This document shows positions 44,966 to 52,655 of a stretch of DNA of 64,000 nt, piece after piece. The translations under genes and the position numbers were made by a program. Source of the stretch: JAFDZV01 sp966128725. GTDB taxonomy: Bacteria > Bacteroidota > Ignavibacteria > OLB7. The stretch spans positions 8,404 through 72,403 of the forward strand of contig CBHYLN010000007.1 in assembly GCA_966128725.1 (NCBI GenBank), read 5' to 3'. Under the pieces are notes generated by a model. That model did not search any database and was not told the DNA's origin. It worked only from the letters and a program-made list of their open reading frames with translations. The number at the start of each line of letters is the position of its first letter. Within the stretch, counting starts at the first letter, position 1.

Positions 44966-47900
44966 TTAGTCGTTCGATTCCGCGATACGCATACGAACGC
45001 GTTCGGCTTCGGCATGTTTGTCGAGTTGTTCCAGCGCCGTGCACAGCAGCTCGGCAATCTCCTCGTCGCCTATCATGGCGGCAAATCCGTTGGTCAGCAG
45101 GCGCTCGGCGTTCGACGCATCACCCTTATCCAAGAGATCGCGGCCCGTACGCAGAATCAGTTGCCGGATCTCGTTCTCGAAGCGTGCTCGAGCCAGGTCA
45201 AAGAACTCGTCGTATAGCGAAGGGAAGGCAACCTGGCCATGAACAATCTCCAGCGCCTGGGCAATCTTCCTCTGTGCTCGTGCGGTAGCACCTTCGCGCA
45301 GGGCCACTGCAGCAGCGCGGAGCGCGTCGGCTGCTTCCAGCAGATCCACATCCACCAGCTCGAGATTCAGTTCCGGCGTCTCCGACTCGGTGAGCACCGA
45401 GTCGTGCCCCATTAGCTCGCGCAGGCGGAACACAACGCCGTTCAGCGTCCGCCTCGCTTTGTCCGGATCCTCGTTCCCTGCGACAATCGTGCTGAACTCT
45501 CTATACGTCAGGGGCTCGTGCAGAATCCGATTGGCGATCATCAAACCCAGCAGGGTGCGAAGGCGTGAGCCGCGAATCGGGATTGGCTGGCCTCGCATCG
45601 GGTGGAACGAGACGATGCCCAGCATGGTCACGCGCGGCCGCTCGCGGGTTGCGTCGCCAAATCCTGGAGCCTGTGCATTGCGTTCGCGCGAGATTTCGGC
45701 AAACTGTCCGCGCCATCGATAAAGCTGTTTAGGCTCCAGGTACTGCGTGCCACACTCCAGAAAGTGCTGCATGCACTGCGGCAGCTTATGATCAACACAC
45801 CACTTCAATGTCGCCTCGATCATCGTGGCCAGTTGTGGATGCAGGTCCGTTGGCAGGGATGGGTCGGGCAGCGATGCGCCGAAATGGGATACCAATGCCA
45901 GCAGCGCGCGTTTCTCGTGCAGATCGGAAAACCGAAGAACGTCGGCACCGATTGCCCTAACAAGCAGTTCTCGTACAACCGAGCTGTCGGTTTCACCGTG
46001 TACGTAAGCTTCCACCAAGGGTACAAACGTTGCATTGGCCTCACGTTCCATCGAGGCCAGCGAGCTTATCTCGAACCCATATTCGTGGCCGAGAACAAGC
46101 TGGGCTTCCGGGCGCAGGTATCGAATATCGTCCAGGAACGACGGAGCGTTGTTTGCCAACCACTCCGCATCGTTGAAGTGAATGGCCATTTCCACTAAGG
46201 CCAACCGAGCGAAGAGCTTAAAGTTGGGAATGTCGTTGGGAACAGTGGCGCACAGGAAGTTCAGTTCGCGTTCGATCTCACCCAGGTTGGCGCCAACCGC
46301 ACCAAGGGCGCACGCCCGTGCCAGTGCGCTGTAGAAATAGTTGTTCGTCAGATGAAGTTCGTCGAACAGCGGCATCGCGTAGTCGGCAATGCTGATGGCG
46401 TCGTCCATGCGCCCGATCAGGTACATGAACATGAGCTTCGAGGCCAGGAAGCTGAGCCGGCGTCGAGGCTCCAGGAGCGGCTCCACCTCGGCAAGGATCT
46501 GAAGGCGCTGCTCCAACTCCTGCGACGTATTGAACATCTCCAGGAAATGGAAGGCAATGATCTGGCGGATCTGATTGCGCATCTCGCCGGTGGAGCCGGG
46601 CGACGTGGCCAGGGTGAGCAACTCGCGCTCGATTTCGGCTACCGCATCGATTGCGCCAACATAGATCATCGAACGGGCGGCCGATTCCAGATAACTGACG
46701 TACGCCACCGTGAATCGGAGTTCCGGGTGCTGTGCAACGAACTCCTTGGCACGCGTTCGCGTGGAGTAGCACATCTGGGGGTCCACACGGCGTCCCAGAG
46801 CGTGCAGAAACCGGAATGCGTTCAGGCGGTATTCCAGCATCGATGCAGGCAACGGGCCATCGGTTAATGCCAACAATTGGTGAACAAGAGAGCTGTATTT
46901 CTCGTGTTCCTCATCGCGGCGCATCAGCATCAATTGGCAGCAGAGCAGCTCGGCCTCGAATCGACGGTTTGCTGCGGCCGAGCGTTGTGGGGCGGTGGCC
47001 AGAGCAATCGCTGAAGCGGCGTTCCACGCGTCGGTGCCCAACTTCCAGTCGGGGCTGCTGTCCAGGGCATTGGCAACGGCAATGGATCGCGTAATGGCTC
47101 GTTCGGCGGTGTCGGGGAGTGAGCCCAGCTCGTTGCCCGCAAGTGCGATCAGGCGAAATGGAGCGATGGAATACAGAGGCCTGCCCTGCCCGATGATCTG
47201 GGTGATGGCCACTGCATCGATTGTCGCATGGCGCAGCAGATAGTTGTGCAGGATCGTATGCGAAAACGCCAGCAGCGGAAAGGCGGACTGCGCACCCGGC
47301 ATCGGAGTTGCCGGCGTACCGGAGTGTGCGATGATTCCCTTCGATGTCAGTGTGTCGAGCAAGTAACTGTCATCCGACAGCAACGCCTTGGCGGTTTCGG
47401 CCGCGAACACCTCACCAAGGCAGGCAAGCCTTGCAGCCGCGCGGCGTTCGTTGTCGGTCAGATGCGCAACCATCCCCTCGGACAGCAGGGCCACATCGTG
47501 CCGCAGGGTTTGCGCGAGCTGCTGAAGAGGAAACGGTAGATGCCAGCGGCCGCTGGCATCGTCGTATGCAATCGCGCCAGAACGCAGCGCACCGCGCAGT
47601 GCGGAGCGTAATGCCAGCGGGTTTCCCGTGGTAGTCTCCAGAATAACCTCGGCAACCGGCATCGTCTGTGCGATATCGAACAGGTTGCTCAGCAGCAGGG
47701 CTATGTGTTCGGCGGTAAGATTGCTGACCTGAATGGTGTCGACCACGTACTGCTCGATCACCTGTTGGGCGGCAAAGTCAACCGGTCGAGCAACGCAGAG
47801 CAGCGAGATCATTTCGCTACGAACAGCCTCAAGAAGGCTCTCCAGCTCGGCGAGGGATTCGGTGGTAATGAGATGGATGTCCTCGATGATGAGGAGCGTT

Positions 47901-48271
47901 GGGCGAATTTGCGTTACGCGACGAAGCTCCGAAATCAAGCTCCCGAGCGACCCGGCCGTGTCGTCCCAGCTTCGGACCTGGCGTATCCCGGAGCGCCTGA
48001 GTGCGCGGGCAATCTGAGGGCCAAGCGATGCCGCCGATTCCGGATACAGCTTGGTATGGAGTACGGTACCGCCGGCATGCACGATGCTCGGGATCAGCTC
48101 CTCGATCAAGCGACTTTTGCCGATCCCCTCCTCGCCAATCAACAGCATTGCCTGCAGTCGATTCGCTTCGGACGTCGAGCGCCAAAACTCCCACAGACGT
48201 GCCGATTCGGACGTTCGGCCGACGTGCGGCAGTATACCATGATTCAGAAAGTCATCCAGGCTGTCTGCCAT
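44966..48271 (-). CDS. AAA/STAND ATPase regulator with C-terminal SARP-like wHTH and BTAD
   Basis: This 1101-residue protein has an N-terminal ATPase with Walker A GEEGIGKS at 46-53 and Walker B LLIIEDIHL near 130. A long alpha-helical TPR-like region occupies about residues 400-870. At about 880-955 comes a winged helix resembling the SARP/OmpR type (VTMLGIVSFHP, RTLLGLMIANR, LNGVVFRLRELMG), and a bacterial transcriptional-activation (BTAD) region follows to the end. In AfsR/SARP proteins the wHTH-BTAD part is N-terminal, so the order here is reversed. AGGGGA precedes the ATG at 48271. Such ATPases switch on transcription after a ligand or ATP signal. The ligand is unknown. Confidence 0.72.
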   Translation of the reverse strand: MADSLDDFLNHGILPHVGRTSESARLWEFWRSTSEANRLQAMLLIGEEGIGKSRLIEELIPSIVHAGGTVLHTKLYPESAASLGPQIARALRRSGIRQVRSWDDTAGSLGSLISELRRVTQIRPTLLIIEDIHLITTESLAELESLLEAVRSEMISLLCVARPVDFAAQQVIEQYVVDTIQVSNLTAEHIALLLSNLFDIAQTMPVAEVILETTTGNPLALRSALRGALRSGAIAYDDASGRWHLPFPLQQLAQTLRHDVALLSEGMVAHLTDNERRAAARLACLGEVFAAETAKALLSDDSYLLDTLTSKGIIAHSGTPATPMPGAQSAFPLLAFSHTILHNYLLRHATIDAVAITQIIGQGRPLYSIAPFRLIALAGNELGSLPDTAERAITRSIAVANALDSSPDWKLGTDAWNAASAIALATAPQRSAAANRRFEAELLCCQLMLMRRDEEHEKYSSLVHQLLALTDGPLPASMLEYRLNAFRFLHALGRRVDPQMCYSTRTRAKEFVAQHPELRFTVAYVSYLESAARSMIYVGAIDAVAEIERELLTLATSPGSTGEMRNQIRQIIAFHFLEMFNTSQELEQRLQILAEVEPLLEPRRRLSFLASKLMFMYLIGRMDDAISIADYAMPLFDELHLTNNYFYSALARACALGAVGANLGEIERELNFLCATVPNDIPNFKLFARLALVEMAIHFNDAEWLANNAPSFLDDIRYLRPEAQLVLGHEYGFEISSLASMEREANATFVPLVEAYVHGETDSSVVRELLVRAIGADVLRFSDLHEKRALLALVSHFGASLPDPSLPTDLHPQLATMIEATLKWCVDHKLPQCMQHFLECGTQYLEPKQLYRWRGQFAEISRERNAQAPGFGDATRERPRVTMLGIVSFHPMRGQPIPIRGSRLRTLLGLMIANRILHEPLTYREFSTIVAGNEDPDKARRTLNGVVFRLRELMGHDSVLTESETPELNLELVDVDLLEAADALRAAAVALREGATARAQRKIAQALEIVHGQVAFPSLYDEFFDLARARFENEIRQLILRTGRDLLDKGDASNAERLLTNGFAAMIGDEEIAELLCTALEQLDKHAEAERVRMRIAESND

Positions 48272-48433
48272 ACCGGTTCCCCTACAACCGATGTATCCGA
48301 GCTCATTCGTACACGATCTCAACCCCTAACGGACGGTTTCGACATTGTACCACTGCGACCAACGCATGCGCATATCTGACAGCGGAAGTTACTGCATTGG
48401 CAGGCGGACAACATAGCATCGGCGACGGCCTCT

Positions 48434-48446
48434 AACCGGGTGGATT
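48434..48446 (+). repeat. AACC-GGGTGGATT element, copy 1
   Basis: AACCGGGTGGATT lies 163-175 bp upstream of the SARP-like ATPase start. AACCGGGTGGA is shared exactly with the copy upstream of the MalT-like gene, and the GGGTGGATT part with the copies near 50.5 and 52.5 kb. Confidence 0.4.
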
Positions 48447-49119
48447 TTGCTGCTGTGATGCCTGCCGGAGCAACGTATCTACACGGAATTTCCCAAACCG
48501 TTTCACTTTTCGGTGAACTGTGACCGCATTGAGACCCAATTTGAATCGCTCGACATTACCTTTGTTATTGAGGGATATACCTGTTCGTAGCAGAGAAGAA
48601 TGGCCGAGCCTGAACCACGGTCCTTCTTCTGACAGGTTCAAGTACGCTCCTCGTTACCCGCAACCGGACCTCAGTGGGTAGCGGGGAGCGCTTGTTTCAT
48701 ACCCACCTCCGTTTCGGGGTGTTGCGATACCGTTCGACGCCGTCAATCACCGCTCGTATCTCAATGTATAATCCGATTCCGTTTGCGGGGCCGCCCCACA
48801 TCGGAGCTCTCAGGGCCCGCAGCTCCGCATCACCAGTATGACGCTGAGCGGAGTGGACTTGAACGTTTGTTAAAATTTTTTAGCTGAAATCGTTCGATTC
48901 AAGCGGCTCACGGCCCACTTGCGGAACTTTCTTTGGCGTGGGGCTTGGCCGGGGCAACAACATCGACGTATATTCGCGCCCGTTATTCGTTCCGTACGCG
49001 GAGCGATGGGAAGTTATGTGTTGGGGTGGAAAGGTTGATGGGAATCCTGACGCCGAAGTAGGGCGGCCGAGCATGCGCTCCTGGTCTGGGGCGTCGTGTT
49101 GCTTCTTCGAAATAAAGAA

Positions 49120-49165
49120 GGGCAGCATGACTTCCTGGTGGGCACCAGGCCTTATCATGCTGCCC
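49120..49165 (-). terminator. Nested hairpin, possible minus-strand terminator
   Basis: GGGCAGCATGA (49120-49130) pairs over 11 bp with TCATGCTGCCC (49155-49165). A second palindrome, CCTGGTG-GG-CACCAGG, sits inside the loop. On the minus strand the stem is followed by TTCTTTATTT, a U-rich tail. It would end a leftward transcript that starts in the non-coding stretch or reads through from the small secreted-protein gene. Confidence 0.5.
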
Positions 49166-49630
49166 TAACTGTCGGTTGAGAGTAAGCCATCGAGATCAGC
49201 GCTGGGCAATTGCTGCCTCGATGTTTCGCTCAATGCTTCTTAGAGAAAAGGACCTCACTTCTCCGAAGCATTCCGGTTGCGTTGCCGGTACTCATATCCA
49301 GGATGCGACCTTTCCACCCCGATATTTTTTGCACCATCACGCGAGCCATCGGATTCCATTCACTACGGATGCCACGTTTGGACCTCGAGTTATCCGCAGA
49401 TGCATTAATCCCTGAGCGTTTTCAAAGACCTCACCGACTACCACAGGACCTCTGTTCTGGACCCCATTGAGACGCGGTTGGACCCCCGCGCTGGACCTCA
49501 ATGCCACACTGAACCTCATTTTTTCGCCGCTGGACCGCAACGAAATCTTCACGATGTCAAATCCCGATCTACTCGGGAGCGATGAGCCGGCTGGACGACC
49601 AGCTCAACACTTTTGTTGGTTATCGTTCTC

Positions 49631-49671
49631 CGAGCACCTGGCCGCGAATGGGCAGCCGGGCCAGGTGCTCG
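49631..49671. repeat. Strong hairpin downstream of the small secreted-protein gene
   Basis: CGAGCACCTGGCC (49631-49643) pairs perfectly over 13 bp with GGCCAGGTGCTCG (49659-49671) with a 15-nt loop, and a further four pairs can form after one mismatch. It begins 54 nt past the stop of the leftward secreted-protein gene. There is no U-run on either side. It may be a terminator or mRNA-stabilising structure for that gene. Confidence 0.5.
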
Positions 49672-49725
49672 AAGAATCGACTAACACCATGCCACCGAAG
49701 TGGCTCTGCCAAACTTTCTGGTTCG

Positions 49726-50256
49726 TTACTGAATGCCGCTGCCGGACGTGTTTGTCGAGCTTACATACTCGAGCGTCGGGCTCTCGCTAGAACCACTCAC
49801 GCTGTACACGCGCTTGACGACATCTTGGCTGGCTGCTTCAAAGTCGGTCTGTGTACCCGAACCGTAGCGGGCAACTTTCGACTCCGTGTAGACAGCTGTT
49901 TGCGAACCTGATGTGTAGCCTTGCAAAGTTCCCTGTCGAACGGCTTCGGCCGAAATGGCGTTGACAACCTCACCATCGGTCGTTACGTCGATCGACCCGT
50001 CGGTCGAGACTACCTGAATGCCCGAAACCGACATACCGTATTCGATATTACCGTTCGAGCTGCGCAGGATCGTGATCTCGTTCATGATCTTCGACTTGGA
50101 CTTAGTCGAAGAACTGCTTGTCCACCCACTTGGCGTGACGGTTGTTGTTACCGTCATTGTGCCCACCACAGTCGATCCGGACCCCGCGGTAGTCTGCGCC
50201 TTCGCCGAGACCGAGGCGAGCAGCGCGGCTACACAGCACACTGATAGAAGTTTCAT
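49726..50256 (-). CDS. Small secreted Ser/Thr-rich protein of unknown function
   Basis: This 176-residue protein has a clear signal peptide (MKLLSVCCVAALLASVSAKA). Its mature part is rich in Ser, Thr, Val and Gly (STVVGTMTVTTTVTPSG) with one Lys/Ser stretch (SSTKSKSK) and predicted short beta strands. There is no membrane segment, sorting domain or known motif. GAGGG lies upstream of the ATG at 50256. It stands between the SARP-like ATPase and the HTH-LuxR fusion gene and could be a target of these regulators, but that is inference from position. A strong hairpin follows its stop. Confidence 0.6.
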   Translation of the reverse strand: MKLLSVCCVAALLASVSAKAQTTAGSGSTVVGTMTVTTTVTPSGWTSSSSTKSKSKIMNEITILRSSNGNIEYGMSVSGIQVVSTDGSIDVTTDGEVVNAISAEAVRQGTLQGYTSGSQTAVYTESKVARYGSGTQTDFEAASQDVVKRVYSVSGSSESPTLEYVSSTNTSGSGIQ

Positions 50257-50629
50257 GAATGGCCCTCGTAGCAGATTGAGCCCCTCAGCAGTGTATCGTC
50301 TGTGGGATTCTGCAAGGCCGGTCTGAAACTGTCGCCTGTGTCAAAGAACTCGGGTAGAGGTCATTAGCGACAATACAAACCTAACACCTGCAGATACCAG
50401 CCCACAAGTACACTTTTGAGGAGTGTTGTTGGTTGCACCTCATTTGCACCAGCCGGTTTACACCGAGTTCTGGAGCAATTCCAAGTTAGCGGGCCAGCGG
50501 TAGGAGAATATTCAACCGAAAGGTGGATGGGGTGGTTGATTCGCCGGGTGGATTAATCCTGAAGGATTTAAGGGGTGGGGTGGGGGAGGAGCAAAGATGG
50601 CCTAATCCATTATCGTATCTACTTACGTG
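50257..50629. other. Intergenic region with a GGTGGAT-rich element
   Basis: This 0.37-kb region lies between the regulator fusion and the small secreted-protein gene, both leftward. No gene was seen. Its right half (50512-50580) is unusually G-rich, with the repeated GGTGGAT words described separately. It probably holds the promoter for the secreted-protein gene. Confidence 0.4.
50512..50554 (+). repeat. TCAACC-GGTGGAT element, copy 2
   Basis: TCAACCGAAAGGTGGATG (50512-50529) is followed by GGGTGGTT and then GGGTGGATT (50546-50554). It lies about 255-300 bp upstream of the leftward secreted-protein start. It differs at a single base from the 18-bp word at 52502-52519. Confidence 0.45.
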
Positions 50630-51907
50630 TTACGAATTGTCGTGTTGTCGCTCTCCGAATGTCTGTGAAATCAGTCGCGATGTAAAATACTTGGCGAAGA
50701 GTTCCGCCTGGCCCCGTGTGCCTGTCTTTCGGTGGATTTGCTTGAAGTGCTTCTTGACGGTGTCGACCGTCACGGAGAGCATATCTGCCATCTCCTTGTA
50801 TGAATGACCCATTAATTGCAGGATTACAATCCGTTCTTCCTGCGGACTCAGATGAGCATCATCCACCAAAAACGTCAATGCGTCGTGAAAAACGCGATCC
50901 ACTGGGCGATCAGCCTGGTGCCGGGCAACCAGGTCGGAAAACACGAACACCATGAACTGTTTCAATGATACCATCAGGTGGCGCGTGGAGTCCGCGATAG
51001 CGGGCCGTTCGATCTCTCGCCACAACAGCACGGTCGCCAGGTAGGCGATATCCTTATAGTAATAGTCGAAGATGAGCGGGGCGTGGTATTTCTCCATCGG
51101 AAACCCTTGTTCCCGCGCAAAATCAAGCAATCGCTCGGATGGGCTGCGCTGGCTCTTGTCCACTGTAACCAGTGAATCCTGGGGGCGGGTATCCCTGGAT
51201 GATGACGGCGAATCCTTGACATTCTGCCGAATACTCAACACCGTGGCGTATTCGCCCGGATCATCCAGCCGGCAATCAACGTTTACGTTGACGGTTATTC
51301 GGTCAACATCGCCCAAAAGATTGCGGAGGTTTTCACGGAACGCGCTGCCCCACTCCCGTACATCGCTGGATGTCGGCAATGCGTTCAAGAAGTTGATGAC
51401 CTGATTGGAAACGCCCGAAACGGCGAATCCTGGCCGATCCGAGCGCCTTGGCCCATCCGCCCCGTGCGACACGCGCCATCCCCGGGGTGTGGCGCCCACG
51501 GTGCTGCGCAGCAGATTCCAAACTCCCGACCGGCTGTACGTGATGCCATGCTCCGAGGCGAGCCATGTTTGAATGCCGGTTAATGCGCCCAACCCTTCGG
51601 ATTCAAGCTGCTGTTGAAGTGATTGCAGGGTTGCGTTGTCAATCCGACGTTTGCGGCCGGGAGTATTGCGGTCGGCAGTGGATACCAGGGCCTGCAGACC
51701 TCCCTTGCGATACACTCCCCACCAGCGCTGGAGACTGCGCTCCGAGCACCCTAATTCATCGCTGAGCTGCGAAAACGTCAAATTTGGACGCTCTTTCAGG
51801 ATCCGAAGCATGCGCACACGCGAATGCTGAGGTGTGCCGTTGTGGGCTTCCTCCGATTCGAGCAATACCTGAAGCGCTTCGTCGACTGATCCTTTAGGCC
51901 GAGCCAT
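50630..51907 (-). CDS. Fusion regulator: transposase-type HTH region joined to LuxR HTH
   Basis: This 425-residue protein has two DNA-binding regions. Residues 25-140 resemble the tandem HTH of IS630/Tc1-type transposases: FSQLSDELGCSERSLQRWWGVYRKGGLQALV, then a basic PGRKRRID linker, then WLASEHGITYSRSGVWNLLR. No DDE/D catalytic domain follows. A middle region (about 160-345) has FDYYYKDIAYLATVLLWREIE and may be a sensor or dimer domain, not recognised. Residues 353-425 form a LuxR/GerE domain (LSPQEERIVILQLMGHSYKEMADML, VKKHFKQIHRKTG). The ATG at 51907 was preferred over a TTG 22 codons upstream. It is probably a transcription factor built on a captured transposase DNA-binding part. No terminal repeats of an insertion sequence were seen. 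Confidence 0.72.
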   Translation of the reverse strand: MARPKGSVDEALQVLLESEEAHNGTPQHSRVRMLRILKERPNLTFSQLSDELGCSERSLQRWWGVYRKGGLQALVSTADRNTPGRKRRIDNATLQSLQQQLESEGLGALTGIQTWLASEHGITYSRSGVWNLLRSTVGATPRGWRVSHGADGPRRSDRPGFAVSGVSNQVINFLNALPTSSDVREWGSAFRENLRNLLGDVDRITVNVNVDCRLDDPGEYATVLSIRQNVKDSPSSSRDTRPQDSLVTVDKSQRSPSERLLDFAREQGFPMEKYHAPLIFDYYYKDIAYLATVLLWREIERPAIADSTRHLMVSLKQFMVFVFSDLVARHQADRPVDRVFHDALTFLVDDAHLSPQEERIVILQLMGHSYKEMADMLSVTVDTVKKHFKQIHRKTGTRGQAELFAKYFTSRLISQTFGERQHDNS

Positions 51908-52121
51908 CGCGGGCAAGTCGGGTTCTTGGAAGAATAACTGGCCAAGGATAGCGTTTCCGCGCGACACAGACAAATGTACGGTGTTGAAAAATGCGTGGCG
52001 GTTATGCGTGAAAATGCAATCTGGATGCGGGCGTTGTGTGTCTTTCCTCCTGGCTGTCAGCAGGCAATGCTCTTGACATAGATTGAGAGATACTGTCCAG
52101 AATTATGTGGCGGGATATAAA

Positions 52122-52157
52122 AAACACCGACTCTCAGCCCATTGAAAGTCGGTGTTT
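52122..52157 (-). terminator. Rho-independent terminator, minus strand
   Basis: AAACACCGACT (52122-52132) pairs over 11 bp with AGTCGGTGTTT (52147-52157). On the minus strand the stem runs into six U residues (52124-52119). It lies 500 nt beyond the stop of the MalT-like gene, so it ends either that transcript or a small leftward RNA. Confidence 0.75.
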
Positions 52158-52501
52158 GACGTACTGGTATGTACAAGCGGTCAGGTCATGCGCTTGTACG
52201 ATTGGCCCATCAGATACGGGGGACGACACAAGGGTCCAACTTGTATCGTAATCCGTGGAGCCCTAGATGTGATTACAGAAGCGATCAGGTCTTTCGCTAC
52301 CGCAACCGATGAGAATCCAAATTGCTGCCACAGAAAGGATTCCCGAACATCTAACGAAACAATACTTAGCTCTGGCGCATCTTCGGCGGCTCACTCGACA
52401 TTTCGGGTCCGGAACCGCTCGACGACCTGTATCCAACCATATGCTGGTCTGATACCCACAACTGAGTGGTACAAACTTACAGGGCGTACAAGGGTGGTTT
52501 G

Positions 52502-52532
52502 TCAACCAAAAGGTGGATGTCGGGGGTGGATT
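52502..52532 (+). repeat. TCAACC-GGTGGAT element, copy 3
   Basis: TCAACCAAAAGGTGGATG (52502-52519), one mismatch from copy 2, is followed closely by GGGTGGATT (52524-52532). TGGTTTGTCAACCA just before makes a short inverted repeat. It lies upstream of the fusion regulator gene, about 600 bp from its start. Confidence 0.45.
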
Positions 52533-52655
52533 TCTTTGCGAATGTTCTGGGGACAGCGCAATGATGTCCGCTGTAACCGCTCAACAGCTCCACTGCGCGC
52601 CGCAAGGCCGTTGCCAGTGCGTGCTGGCGCCCAACTGGCCGGCCACGCCGATACG

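Larger units (their letters stand above)
48272..49725. other. Long non-coding stretch upstream of the SARP-like ATPase gene
   Basis: This 1.45-kb stretch holds no gene I can support. Frames on both strands are under about 110 codons and lack domains. It looks less GC-rich than its surroundings, with AT-rich patches such as TTAAAATTTTTTAGC near 48870. It contains several hairpins, a degenerate 34-bp tandem repeat at 49446-49513 built on GGACC, and the AACCGGGTGGATT element at 48434-48446. It could be decayed mobile DNA, an untranslated leader, or encode an RNA. The promoter of the ATPase gene should lie at its left end. Confidence 0.4.
51908..52655. other. Intergenic region between the two LuxR-type regulators
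   Basis: This 0.75-kb spacer has no gene I can support; a plus-strand frame of 202 codons (52152-52760) lacks domains and overlaps the regulator end. It holds a U-tailed minus-strand terminator, a second hairpin beside it (GTACAAGCG at 52171-52179 pairing with CGCTTGTAC at 52191-52199), and one copy of the TCAACC-GGTGGAT element. A small leftward RNA ending at the terminator is possible. The promoter for the fusion regulator should lie near 51.95-52.1 kb. Confidence 0.4.

Noticed and set aside
48272..52655. Insertion sequence or transposon remnant in the island
   Set aside because: The HTH of the fusion regulator suggested it, but no terminal inverted repeats, target-site duplications or DDE domain were found by eye.
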